Assembly: GCF_034347385.1 (NCBI RefSeq)
Contig: NZ_CP133777.1
Coordinates: 62,001-126,000 of the forward strand
Length of the DNA: 64,000 nucleotides
Direction of reading: 5' to 3'
Origin: Actimicrobium sp. CCC2.4
GTDB lineage: Bacteria > Pseudomonadota > Gammaproteobacteria > Burkholderiales > Burkholderiaceae_D
Position numbers and translations under genes: made by a program. The notes under the pieces are model-generated. The model ran no database searches. It was not told where the DNA came from and saw nothing but the letters and a program-made list of their open reading frames with translations. Positions 40,006 to 49,694 of this stretch are shown piece by piece. Numbering within the stretch: position 1 is the stretch's first letter; each line of letters starts with the position of its first letter.

Positions 40006-40029
40006 CACGTCAAGCACTAGCTTGACGTG
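40006..40029. repeat. Perfect inverted repeat at the lysA/msrQ convergence
   Basis: CACGTCAAGC (40006-40015) and GCTTGACGTG (40020-40029) form a perfect 10-bp stem with an ACTA loop. It overlaps the last codons of msrQ. No U-tract follows in either direction, so a classical terminator is not supported, although the position between convergent genes suggests a 3'-end role. Confidence 0.6.
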
Positions 40030-40639
40030 ATGCCGCTTGCCAGCGCCACACAACCCGCATTGCCAGCAATACCAACACCAGCAAGGCAAACAACAAGGGT
40101 TGGAACAAGTTATTCTTCGCCGCTTTCATCCACCAGAAGTGCAATACGCCCAAAGGTACGATCAGATAAATTAACCTATGCAGCCATTGCCAGCGCTTTC
40201 CACCAAGCCGCCGCACCATTTTGTTGGTACTTGTTACCGCCAGCGGCACGAGTAACACGAAGGCCGCGAACCCTACCGTGATGAATGGCCGTTTGATGAC
40301 GTCGCTCCACATCGCAACAACATCAAAAGCGTGGTCGAACCACAGAAAAGTCAGGAAGTGCAGCGTGACGTAAAAGAATGCGAACAGGCCTGTCATACGG
40401 CGCAATTTGATCAGCCAGTTCCAGCCTGTCAGCTTGCGCAGCGGGGTTATCGCAAGGGTCAGGCACAGTAGGTACAAGGTCCAGGCACCCGTATTGCGGG
40501 TGATGAATTCAACCGGATTTGCGCCAAGCTGATCGATGAATGCCGCCACGAAAAGCCGCAGAAATGGCAGCAATCCCAGTGTAAAAAGTCCAATTTTCAG
40601 CCAGCGCATTTGCGCTACCGACGGTGAGTTAAATACCAT
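40010..40639 (-). CDS. msrQ: Haem-binding membrane subunit MsrQ of the periplasmic methionine sulfoxide reductase
   Basis: Inner-membrane b-type haem protein that feeds electrons to MsrP. It is 209 aa with about six membrane segments of the ferric-reductase-like fold, e.g. TLYLLCLTLAITPLRKLTG and LFAFFYVTLHFLTFLWFD, where paired His ligands lie. It begins 2 nt after the msrP stop and is coupled to it. Confidence 0.93.
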   Translation of the reverse strand: MVFNSPSVAQMRWLKIGLFTLGLLPFLRLFVAAFIDQLGANPVEFITRNTGAWTLYLLCLTLAITPLRKLTGWNWLIKLRRMTGLFAFFYVTLHFLTFLWFDHAFDVVAMWSDVIKRPFITVGFAAFVLLVPLAVTSTNKMVRRLGGKRWQWLHRLIYLIVPLGVLHFWWMKAAKNNLFQPLLFALLVLVLLAMRVVWRWQAASRQASA

Positions 40640-40641
40640 GG

Positions 40642-41622
40642 TCAGAAAAACTTTTTCAGATCCATGCCTTTGTACAACGAGGCGACATCACCGTAGCCGT
40701 TGAACATCAGCGTCTTGCGTTTCCGGGTAAACAATCCATCTTCACCGATCCGACGCTCGCTGGCCTGAGACCAACGTGGATGATCAACTTCCGGATTAAC
40801 GTTGGAATAAAATCCGTACTCTTGCGCCGCTGCGATATTCCACGCCGTGCGCGGTTCTTCCTTAGTAAAACGAATTTTGACAATGGATTTGGGCGATTTA
40901 AATCCGTATTTCCATGGCACAACGATACGGACGGGCGCGCCATTCTGATTTGGTAAAACTTCGCCGTACATCCCCAACCCCAGTAGCGCCAGCGGATGGT
41001 TCGCTTCATCGAGTCGCAAGCCTTCTACATAAGGCCATTCAAGGACCGGGCTTCCCAAGCCTGGCATGCGTGCTTTGTCTGCCAATGAAATGAATTCGAC
41101 GTATTTGGCGTTACCGGTGGGCTCCACTTTTTTGATCAACTCCGACAACGAATAACCGACCCAAGGTATGACCATTGACCATCCTTCGACGCAGCGAAGT
41201 CGATAGATACGTTCTTCGAGTGGTGCCAGTTTCATCAAGCTGTCAAGGTCCAGCGTCATTGGCTTCTTGACTTCGCCTTCAATGGAGATGGTCCACGGAC
41301 GCGGCTTGAGCGTTCCTGCGTACTTCGCAGGATCGGTCTTGTCGGTGCCAAATTCGTAAAAGTTGTTGTAGGTGGTGGCATCCTTGTACGGAGTGGATTT
41401 ATCCATCAATACGTAAGCAGGATTCAATTTTGCAGATAATTTTTGGGCAGAAGGCGTTTGGGCGAAGGCTTCCCGGCTAGCCATTTCAAGCACTGCACCG
41501 CTGGCAATCGAGCCGATAGCCAGTTGTTTGATAAAACTCCGGCGCGCTTCGAAAACCGCTCGAGGGGTGATTTCGGAAGAGTATGGCAACTCGATTCCGT
41601 TTGGACTGCGGTTGATCAGCAT
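40642..41622 (-). CDS. msrP: Periplasmic molybdopterin methionine sulfoxide reductase catalytic subunit MsrP
   Basis: Repairs oxidised methionine in envelope proteins using a molybdopterin centre. It is 326 aa. A Tat signal ([12 protein letters not shown] near residues 28-39) is present, and the Mo-ligating Cys lies in [13 protein letters not shown] sulfite oxidase-type molybdopterin domain covers the rest, with [19 protein letters not shown] as a family segment. It is first of an msrPQ operon. Confidence 0.95.
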   Translation of the reverse strand: MLINRSPNGIELPYSSEITPRAVFEARRSFIKQLAIGSIASGAVLEMASREAFAQTPSAQKLSAKLNPAYVLMDKSTPYKDATTYNNFYEFGTDKTDPAKYAGTLKPRPWTISIEGEVKKPMTLDLDSLMKLAPLEERIYRLRCVEGWSMVIPWVGYSLSELIKKVEPTGNAKYVEFISLADKARMPGLGSPVLEWPYVEGLRLDEANHPLALLGLGMYGEVLPNQNGAPVRIVVPWKYGFKSPKSIVKIRFTKEEPRTAWNIAAAQEYGFYSNVNPEVDHPRWSQASERRIGEDGLFTRKRKTLMFNGYGDVASLYKGMDLKKFF

Positions 41623-41699
41623 GATGACTCCGTGACTTGAACTGTAAGGTAGCGCTAGGTCTGCTAGGACAGCGCCAACCTTACACGAAATTCAAATAG

Positions 41700-42851
41700 T
41701 CAGAGTTGGCCGTAACTATGCAAGCCGGAAAGGAACATGTTCACGCCAAGGAATGCAAATGTCGTAATCAGCAACCCGACCAACGCCCACCAGGCGGCGA
41801 AGCGACCGCGCAAACCCTTCATCAACCGCATGTGCAACCACGCCGCATAGTTCAGCCAGACGATCAGCGCCCACGTTTCCTTGGGGTCCCAGGACCAGTA
41901 GCCACCCCATGCTTCCGCGGCCCACAAACCACCAAGAATGGTTGCGATGGTAAAAAATGTAAAGCCAACAGCGATCGCCTTGTACATCACATCATCGAGC
42001 ACTTCCAGCGAGGGCAAGCGATCTTCCAGATATCCTTTTGATTTCAGCAGATAGGCTACCGCTACCATCGCCGCCAACGAGAATGTCCCGTAGCCAACGA
42101 AATTAGCCGGCACATGAATCTTCATCCACCAACTCTGTAATGCCGGCACGAGTGGCTGGATTTCTGCGGCATCACGGCTAACCGTGTACCACAGCAAGAA
42201 TCCGACCGCCGCTGAGATCACCACCAGGACGAAAGCACCCATCTGCCGGGTTTTATAGTGTTGCTCGTAATACAGGTAGAACAGCGCAGTAATCATGCAG
42301 AACAGCACAAACACTTCGTACAGGTTTGATACGGGAATATGGCCCACGTCTACGCCGATCAAGTAGGACTCATACCAGCGCACTAACATACCGGTAAACC
42401 CGAATACTACGGCTGCCCAGCACAGCTTGCTACCTATGGCACCACCGAAATCAGAACGGGCGATCAATCCACCCCAGTAGAACAGCGTCGACAAGAAAAA
42501 CAGCACACTCATCCAGAGAATGGCTGATTGGCTTGATAGCAGGTATTTAAGGAAAAATTTCTTATTTGCCATGTCGAGAACACCACCGTACATCGCCATC
42601 GCTGATAGCGATAGCACGGCCAACCCCAGCATTAACGGACGAATCGGCTTCCATTGCCAGCCCAACCAGGCGAATACCGGTGCGGACATAACAAGGATTA
42701 TCTTTTCGTAGTAGTCCATGAAGGCACCAAACCGGCTTAGCGCATAAAACGACGCGACTACAAGTACGACAGCGAATAACCAGTCTACCGGTCCGAGTTT
42801 CTTGAAAAATCCTGTCGGCGCAGTGTAAGGACGTTGTTGGGTAAGTTGCAT
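41700..42851 (-). CDS. ccsB: Cytochrome c biogenesis protein CcsB/CcsA-like (System II haem handling)
   Basis: Integral membrane protein that, with ResB/Ccs1, exports haem and attaches it to apocytochrome c. The ATG at 42851 has GGAGAA 8 nt upstream; a start 8 codons earlier lacks one. It is 383 aa with about eight membrane segments. The haem-binding tryptophan-rich WWD loop is WGGYWSWDPKETWALIVW near residues 310-330, with flanking His in the neighbouring segments. Nomenclature varies (CcsA or CcsB). It lies downstream of resB and cytochrome c4 on the same strand. Confidence 0.93.
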   Translation of the reverse strand: MQLTQQRPYTAPTGFFKKLGPVDWLFAVVLVVASFYALSRFGAFMDYYEKIILVMSAPVFAWLGWQWKPIRPLMLGLAVLSLSAMAMYGGVLDMANKKFFLKYLLSSQSAILWMSVLFFLSTLFYWGGLIARSDFGGAIGSKLCWAAVVFGFTGMLVRWYESYLIGVDVGHIPVSNLYEVFVLFCMITALFYLYYEQHYKTRQMGAFVLVVISAAVGFLLWYTVSRDAAEIQPLVPALQSWWMKIHVPANFVGYGTFSLAAMVAVAYLLKSKGYLEDRLPSLEVLDDVMYKAIAVGFTFFTIATILGGLWAAEAWGGYWSWDPKETWALIVWLNYAAWLHMRLMKGLRGRFAAWWALVGLLITTFAFLGVNMFLSGLHSYGQL

Positions 42852-42896
42852 AATGTTCTCCGGTGTCGCTGCCATCGAATGGTGGTCGCGACGGGT

Positions 42897-44990
42897 TCAG
42901 GAATTTTGTGGCAATTGCTGTTTCAGGTTCTCAAATTCATTTTCAAAATCGAGCGTAATCCGCTGCGAACTCATCGCCATCAGCGCGTGTGCCTGATCAT
43001 CGTCTGTCGTCGTGATCCATATCCAAAGCCGGCGTTCGCGAATATACAGCATCGAGAAAACACCCAGAACGAGAAATAGGCAGCCAAGATAAACCACGTT
43101 TTGACCAGGCGCGCGAGTCACTTGCAACACCGAAGCTTTGACTTCGTCGAACTCTTTGAGTTGCAAGTATATCGGCGCGCCATAGAAAAATGTATCGGCA
43201 TAGGCATTGGTAGCTAGCTGTAAAAACCGCGCATGCTTTTCATCGGCTGCTAGCACGGGCAAGCCATCCGCCTGACGTGCAATTTGCCAGAGATCCCACA
43301 AGCTGCCATTTAGAATTTTCATAAAAATACCGGCTGCCTTTTCTTGCTCGGCTGACGGGATCCGCTCGAGGAAGCGCGATACGGCAACGTAACCTGACTG
43401 TTTGTTATCGCCGGAAAAAATGGTCATGCCGCGTATCGCTGACTGAGCCAACTGCTCTCGTAGCGCTTGTGAACCATCGCTGGACTGGGGCAATGCGCGC
43501 TGTGCATACCGCTGGGCTGCCTGCTCACGAAATACCGGATTTTGGATTGCGGCACGCAATCGCATCCATTCATCGACGGTGTCGTTGTCATCGGCAGGAA
43601 TGCGCAGGTAACGAAATTGCTCGGACGGAGAGTCACGCATACCAGCCAAAAATACATAACCGTCGTCCGACTTTACCGACATCATATAGTTCTGATACTC
43701 GCGCGCCTGACCTGTTTTATCGCGCAATTTATATTGCACACTCGGGCCTACATTTTTCAAATCCTTGGAAATCGCACTTTTCGCACCTGACCCCAGATGC
43801 TTGCCGAGACTGTCAACGAAGCTCTGCGATGCCTTAACCGATCGCAAATCCTGACCGTTTTGTGACATATTTTCAACGTTAAAAGGCCTAAAACCCGACC
43901 ATTCAACCGAGTACGCAACATCGTTGCTTCTCAACGGTGTTGCGTTACCAACTACCCCGGACAGTGGGAATACGACATTGCCGGCACCCGACATCGGATG
44001 ACCTGTCAACTTCAGCTTGGTTCCACCATCCTCAAAACTGGATTGATATACCGATAGACCTTTGTAGACCAATGGCTGATTAACCTTGATGGTAGCTGGA
44101 AATTTCTTTCCACTTTCATGGTCAGTGATCTCCACCTCGCTAGCAAACAGCTTGGGCATACCCGTCGAATAAAAATCAATAATGAAACGTTTCAGCGTGA
44201 TCGTGAATGGTAAATCCTGAATATAGACGCCATTTTTTTGCGAGATAATCGCTGTATTGCTACTCGCGCCTTCGGGAATGAGCGTGTTACCTCGAAAGGT
44301 CGGGTTTCCGAGGCCAAGTCGATGTTGTGCGGGAATGTCTGCAATGACACCGTTGCCTACAAATGGCGTTTTATTCTGGAACCATCCCTGGAAGCGGATT
44401 GGTAGATCAGAGTCGAGCAGTCCACCGATGCAGATGATCACAATGGCGCTGTGGGCAAAAATATAGCCCCACTTATTGGCAGCTCCCTGTTTGGCAGCGA
44501 GCAATATAGCTTGATCTTTCTCGACCAACTTGACCTTGTAGCCACGCGCAATGATCCGCTCGGACAATTGCGCAGCCAACGCCGCGCGCGATCCGGCAAA
44601 ATCCCATTCCGCCTTATGCCGGAAATTTCGCAGCGATTGCTCGCGAACGTTTTCCCGCCAGCTACGCATGTCCTTCAGCATCTTGGGGGCATTCCGGGTA
44701 ATGCAAAGCGATGTCGAAGCAACGAGAAACGCCAGTATCAGGAGAAACCACCAGGATGAATAAACGGAGTACAAGCCGATCTTTCCGAATACATCAAACC
44801 AGAACGGACCGAACTGGTTCACGTAATTAGGCATTGGCTCGTTTTGCTTCATCACCGTACCGATGATCGAAGCGATGGCCAGCAACGATAGCAAGCTAAT
44901 CGCAAAACGCATGGATGAGATTAGCTCAACAATAGTGGCGAGCCATCGTCGGTCGGTTTTCAGCTGTACACCTGTCGTGCTTGTGGTCAT
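42897..44990 (-). CDS. resB: Cytochrome c biogenesis protein ResB (Ccs1)
   Basis: Partner of CcsB in System II cytochrome c maturation. From the ATG at 44990 it is 697 aa; a GTG two codons upstream is possible. Membrane segments lie near residues 25-45 (FAISLLSLLAIASIIGTVM), 80-100 and 170-190, then a large periplasmic domain, and a last segment near 640-660 (NVVYLGCLFLVLGVFSMLY). A long lower-conservation insert near 450-560 is usual in Burkholderiales. It lies 45 bp upstream of ccsB. Confidence 0.93.
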   Translation of the reverse strand: MTTSTTGVQLKTDRRWLATIVELISSMRFAISLLSLLAIASIIGTVMKQNEPMPNYVNQFGPFWFDVFGKIGLYSVYSSWWFLLILAFLVASTSLCITRNAPKMLKDMRSWRENVREQSLRNFRHKAEWDFAGSRAALAAQLSERIIARGYKVKLVEKDQAILLAAKQGAANKWGYIFAHSAIVIICIGGLLDSDLPIRFQGWFQNKTPFVGNGVIADIPAQHRLGLGNPTFRGNTLIPEGASSNTAIISQKNGVYIQDLPFTITLKRFIIDFYSTGMPKLFASEVEITDHESGKKFPATIKVNQPLVYKGLSVYQSSFEDGGTKLKLTGHPMSGAGNVVFPLSGVVGNATPLRSNDVAYSVEWSGFRPFNVENMSQNGQDLRSVKASQSFVDSLGKHLGSGAKSAISKDLKNVGPSVQYKLRDKTGQAREYQNYMMSVKSDDGYVFLAGMRDSPSEQFRYLRIPADDNDTVDEWMRLRAAIQNPVFREQAAQRYAQRALPQSSDGSQALREQLAQSAIRGMTIFSGDNKQSGYVAVSRFLERIPSAEQEKAAGIFMKILNGSLWDLWQIARQADGLPVLAADEKHARFLQLATNAYADTFFYGAPIYLQLKEFDEVKASVLQVTRAPGQNVVYLGCLFLVLGVFSMLYIRERRLWIWITTTDDDQAHALMAMSSQRITLDFENEFENLKQQLPQNS

Positions 44991-45005
44991 GGTCACTCGA
45001 AATGC

Positions 45006-45031
45006 AAAAAGGGGCGGCCTCAGCCACCCCT
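45006..45031 (-). terminator. Terminator between cytochrome c4 and resB
   Basis: On the minus strand AGGGGTGGC and GCCGCCCCT form a 9-bp stem with one G-U type pair and a tetraloop, followed by five U (A run 45006-45010). It lies about 30 bp beyond the cytochrome c4 stop and would uncouple that gene from resB. Confidence 0.85.
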
Positions 45032-45060
45032 CTGGTCGTTATTCGGACGGACTTGCTGAA

Positions 45061-45720
45061 TTATTTAAGTCCAGCTATGTAGTCGGCGACTGCCTGCATT
45101 TCGTCGTCCGAAAGTCGCTTGGCGATAGTCGTCATTTGCGTACTATTTTTCCGCGTACCGGCGCGGAAACTCATTAATTGGGCAACTGTGTACTCTTGGT
45201 GCTGCGCGCCGAGACGCGCAAACTGGTCAGGGATACCAGCACCGTTCGGGCCGTGGCAGGAAGCACAAGCAGGCACGTTCTTTTCGGCTATGCCACCCCT
45301 ATAAATGTTCTTACCGGCCTCTATCGTATCCTTGTTTTTTGCTGTTCCTGGCTTGATGACTTGCGCACCGAGATAAGCTGAGATGTTTTTCATCTCGTCT
45401 TCAGTAAGTGCCTTGGCTGTCATGGTCATGATAGCGTTGTTACGATCAGGACCCTTAAAATTCATTAACTGCTTATACAGATAGGCATCGTGCTGACCAG
45501 CCAGTTTCGGGTTCTGTACGATCGTAGAATTTCCTGCGGCGCCGTGGCAAGCCACACAGGCGGGGATGTTTCGGGTTGGATCGCCGTTTGTGTAGATGGC
45601 CTCGCCCTTGGCAACGTCCGCTTTTATTACTTTTTTTTCTTCGGCAGCGTATGCGATGGAAGAAAGTGCCAGGACGGCGATACAGAATGATTTCACAGCG
45701 GGATAAAAAACTCGGTTCAT
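45061..45720 (-). CDS. Dihaem cytochrome c4
   Basis: Periplasmic electron carrier, probably donor to a cytochrome oxidase. It is 219 aa with a signal peptide (cut after SSIAYA). The two class I domains each have one haem site, CVACHG near residues 55-60 and CASCHG near 151-156. Each has a distal Met in its second half: MTMTAKALTEDEM and the equivalent MTTIAKRLSDDEM. It is upstream of the System II biogenesis genes that would mature it, and divergent from engB. Confidence 0.94.
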   Translation of the reverse strand: MNRVFYPAVKSFCIAVLALSSIAYAAEEKKVIKADVAKGEAIYTNGDPTRNIPACVACHGAAGNSTIVQNPKLAGQHDAYLYKQLMNFKGPDRNNAIMTMTAKALTEDEMKNISAYLGAQVIKPGTAKNKDTIEAGKNIYRGGIAEKNVPACASCHGPNGAGIPDQFARLGAQHQEYTVAQLMSFRAGTRKNSTQMTTIAKRLSDDEMQAVADYIAGLK

Positions 45721-45884
45721 TCAAACACCCTGAGACTTAATATTAAAATTCTGCCCTGATAGCGACGGACTTGCTACTATTGCGCTGTTCATTGTCGAGC
45801 CAGTGGCGGCTTGGTGCTTAGCCTCTTATTGTACAATAGCTTACTGGCATTTTCGCCTCCATCAGCGCATTTTCTGTTCACTCT

Positions 45885-46595
45885 ATGTCCCAACTCTGGC
45901 AAGCCCGATTTTTCACTACTGTGAATCATCTCCGTGATTTACCAACTACACAAGTTCCTGAAATTGCCTTCGCGGGTCGCTCTAACGCCGGTAAATCTAC
46001 GGCGATCAACATTTTATGCAATCAAAAGAAGCTGGCATTTGCTTCAAAAACCCCTGGACGCACGCAGCATATCAACTATTTCTCAATTGGTGGTGCGCAA
46101 ATCAACCAGCATCGCAAGGATGTAACCAAGGTCGATGAGATCCGCGCCTTACTGGTCGATTTACCTGGCTATGGCTATGCGGAAGTGTCGGGATCGGCCA
46201 AGTTGCACTGGCAAGAGCTCCTGGGAGATTATGTCCAGCGCCGGGAGCAATTGGCAGCTCTCGTACTCATCATCGACGTCAGACGTCCATTTACAGATCT
46301 GGACATACAGATGCTTGAATGGTTTGCCCCGACGGGCAAACCTATCCACTGCATCCTGACCAAAGCCGACAAGCTCAATCGGAACGACGCAGCGTCGGCT
46401 TTACGCGTTGCACGTAGCGTGCTATCGAGCTATCTCGACACTGACGGAAAACCATTTCCGTTCACCGCACAATTATTCTCTGCGCTGAAAAGAACTGGTT
46501 TAGAAGAGGCAGATAAGCGGATTTGTGAACTGGTGGGGCTGACTTCGCTAACGGAGGCCGGACTACAGGCGGCAACATCAACAGACGCTAGCTGA
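45885..46595 (+). CDS. engB: Ribosome biogenesis GTPase EngB (YihA/YsxC)
   Basis: GTPase needed for 50S ribosome assembly. It is 236 aa with motifs G1 GRSNAGKST near residues 32-40, G2 [13 protein letters not shown]3 DLPGYGYA and G4 [11 protein letters not shown]. The C-terminus is slightly extended. The upstream 164-bp gap shared with cytochrome c4 holds a palindrome TATTGTACAATA (45827-45838) containing a TACAAT -10-like box. Confidence 0.95.
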   Translation: MSQLWQARFFTTVNHLRDLPTTQVPEIAFAGRSNAGKSTAINILCNQKKLAFASKTPGRTQHINYFSIGGAQINQHRKDVTKVDEIRALLVDLPGYGYAEVSGSAKLHWQELLGDYVQRREQLAALVLIIDVRRPFTDLDIQMLEWFAPTGKPIHCILTKADKLNRNDAASALRVARSVLSSYLDTDGKPFPFTAQLFSALKRTGLEEADKRICELVGLTSLTEAGLQAATSTDAS

Positions 46596-46620
46596 GCGCA
46601 ACCACGTCCAAAAAAGCCCT

Positions 46621-46803
46621 GGAGATAGGGGAATAACTCCAGGGGAAGAATGCCTTATCGCGAATATCGATTCGGCCCCGCTCAGGGAGGAGAAGCGGGA
46701 GGCGAAATACATCACCTGGTTCTATGAGATGCCGCTCGATGAAAAGTTCCGGCTCTTGGTCGAACCCGGATTGCAGGCCGACCAACTTCATTTCTTAAAC
46801 TAG
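46621..46803 (+). pseudogene. Startless coding-like fragment between engB and hemB
   Basis: A frame open from 46552 to the TAG at 46801-46803 has a strongly G/C-biased third codon position from about 46630 onward, like the genes around it. It would encode a short polypeptide ending REAKYITWFYEMPLDEKF then LLVEPGLQADQLHFLN. There is no ATG, GTG or TTG before the internal ATG at 46729, so it is either the 3' end of a gene whose start was lost or frameshifted, or a small ORF beginning at that ATG. I do not recognise the family. It lies 12 nt upstream of hemB. Confidence 0.4.
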
Positions 46804-47829
<1,026 letters not shown>

Positions 47830-47839
47830 CTGGCACCGC

Positions 47840-48928
47840 ATGGACATATTTCATATCAGTAGCCAGCAAGCCACGATGTGCAGCGAAGCACCCCTCGGCT
47901 TACCGGCTGACGGATTTCTATGGGTCGACACCACACGGGAGGAAATAGCCGATCATATCGAGACATGGCGAGATGAAATTGAGCGTATTTCAGGCGTGGC
48001 GATTTATGACCTCCATCTGACCGACATCATGAATTTGACGCATTCGTCTTATTTTGACTCGACCAATGACTACGAAATGGTGGTGTTCCGAAAATTGAGG
48101 ATGCCAACCACTGCTGGTGAAGCAGCAAATAAGCAAGCGCAGACAGAGTCAGACGCGGCTCCTTCGACGCTTCGCAAATTGGTTACTCAACCCGTAATTT
48201 TCATCGTGATGGACCGCCTTGTTATTACGGTCCATGCCGAAAACTCAACCATCATTCGGGCCGCGCGCACCAAACTTCTTGAATATCGGGACAGGGGCAA
48301 CACCAGTAGTCGACATGGCCGGCTTCCAACCTCCCCCCAGGAGTGGATGCTCAGGCTTCTCAATACGATGGTTGATCAATACCTCGATTTACGCCAACCG
48401 CTAACGACCCAGATCGACCGGTGGCAACGCGCACTCCTGAATCCGCGCAGACCTTTCAATGACTGGATAGCCTTACTTGATGCGCGTATTGCATTACGTA
48501 AGCTAGACCATCTGTGTGAGGAACAACATGATGCTCTACAGGAACTGAGAGACCACATTATTGACACGTACCGGACAGGGGAAGATGGACGTGAAAAGGA
48601 CTTGCTGCTGGTCAGAACGAACGACGTCATCGAACATATAGGCAGAGTACTCGGCAATGCGCGACGACTTGAGTCCTCGCTCGAATCGGCAGTCCAAATG
48701 CATTTTTCCGCGATGTCTCATCGCACAAGCGAGATCATGAGAACACTCACCGTGATTACCGCCCTCTTCATGCCGCTGACGTTGATCACCGGCATTTTTG
48801 GCATGAATTTCGAAGTAATGCCATTACTCAAAGATAAGATCGGATTCTGGCTGATCATGGGGGCGATGGCCATGATCGTAGTTGGATTACTCGCTTATTT
48901 CCGCCGCAAGCATTATCTGGAAGGATAA
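47840..48928 (+). CDS. corA: CorA-family magnesium transporter
   Basis: Divalent cation channel of the CorA/ZntB superfamily, 362 aa from the ATG at 47840 (MDIFHISSQQATMCSEAPLG). A long cytoplasmic alpha/beta and helical N-terminal domain is followed by two C-terminal membrane helices with the pore motif GMN in TGIFGMNFEVMP. The last helix ends in positively charged residues (FRRKHYLEG). It is 10 nt after hemB and possibly co-transcribed; magnesium supply would suit the Mg-type HemB, but that link is inference. Confidence 0.9.
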   Translation: MDIFHISSQQATMCSEAPLGLPADGFLWVDTTREEIADHIETWRDEIERISGVAIYDLHLTDIMNLTHSSYFDSTNDYEMVVFRKLRMPTTAGEAANKQAQTESDAAPSTLRKLVTQPVIFIVMDRLVITVHAENSTIIRAARTKLLEYRDRGNTSSRHGRLPTSPQEWMLRLLNTMVDQYLDLRQPLTTQIDRWQRALLNPRRPFNDWIALLDARIALRKLDHLCEEQHDALQELRDHIIDTYRTGEDGREKDLLLVRTNDVIEHIGRVLGNARRLESSLESAVQMHFSAMSHRTSEIMRTLTVITALFMPLTLITGIFGMNFEVMPLLKDKIGFWLIMGAMAMIVVGLLAYFRRKHYLEG

Positions 48929-48931
48929 TCA

Positions 48932-48958
48932 GACCGCGATCAACGCGGTCGGTTTTTT
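48932..48958 (+). terminator. Rho-independent terminator after corA
   Basis: GACCGCG (48932-48938) pairs with CGCGGTC (48944-48950) around ATCAA, followed by GG and six T. It lies between convergent genes and its T-tract touches the stop codon of the peroxiredoxin gene. Confidence 0.92.
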
Positions 48959-49595
48959 ATTTGTTTGGCTGCGGAGTGACGCGTAAATAAGGCCTTTTTG
49001 CCGTATATCCCTTAGGGTATTTTTGCTTAATGACGGCCTCGTCCTGAATTGACAAAGGAATAATTACATCGTCGCCGTCATTCCAATTACCTGGTGTTGC
49101 GACAGTATATTCATCCGTCAACTGCAGGGCATCCAGTACGCGTAAAACTTCATCAAAATTTCGCCCCGTACTAAGTGGATACGTAATCATTAAACGAATT
49201 TTTTTCTTCGGATCAATAATAAATAACGAGCGTACTGTCACCGTATCGGACTGATTCGGGTGAATCATGTCGTAAAGGCTAGAAACTGACTTATCAGAAT
49301 CAGCGATAATAGGGAACCCGACAACCGTGTTTTGTGTTTGTTCTATGTCCTTAATCCAAAGCGCATGTTTGTCAGCTGGATCAACAGAAAGAGCAATCGC
49401 TTTGACATGTCGCTTGTCGAATTCCGGCTTCAGTTTCGCAGTTAGTCCGAGTTCTGTCGTACAAACTGGGGTGAAATCAGCAGGATGCGAAAATAATACA
49501 ATCCAAGAATCGCCTGCCCACTCGTGGAACTTGATTTTTCCTAACGAACTATCCTGTTCAAAATCGGGCGCAATATCACCTAAACGTAAAGTCAT
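48957..49595 (-). CDS. 1-Cys peroxiredoxin (Prx6 type)
   Basis: Thiol peroxidase that reduces hydrogen peroxide and alkyl peroxides in the cytosol. It is 212 aa. The peroxidatic Cys is in DFTPVCTTELG near residues 41-51, and no second conserved resolving Cys is seen. The Prx6-type C-terminal arm (YPKGYTAKRPYLRVTPQP) is present. It is a single gene, convergent with corA and downstream of dsbD. Confidence 0.93.
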   Translation of the reverse strand: MTLRLGDIAPDFEQDSSLGKIKFHEWAGDSWIVLFSHPADFTPVCTTELGLTAKLKPEFDKRHVKAIALSVDPADKHALWIKDIEQTQNTVVGFPIIADSDKSVSSLYDMIHPNQSDTVTVRSLFIIDPKKKIRLMITYPLSTGRNFDEVLRVLDALQLTDEYTVATPGNWNDGDDVIIPLSIQDEAVIKQKYPKGYTAKRPYLRVTPQPNK

Positions 49596-49694
49596 CTGAT
49601 CCTCCGTGATTAAAAAAATTTTCGCTACGCCACTATTACTACATGACGACCATTAAGACTTACACTAATATATCGACGAACTGTTATGTCACAT

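Noticed and set aside
46588-46791. Minus-strand 67-codon frame between engB and hemB
   Set aside because: It is the complement of the coding-like plus-strand fragment; codon-position bias supports the plus strand, not this frame.
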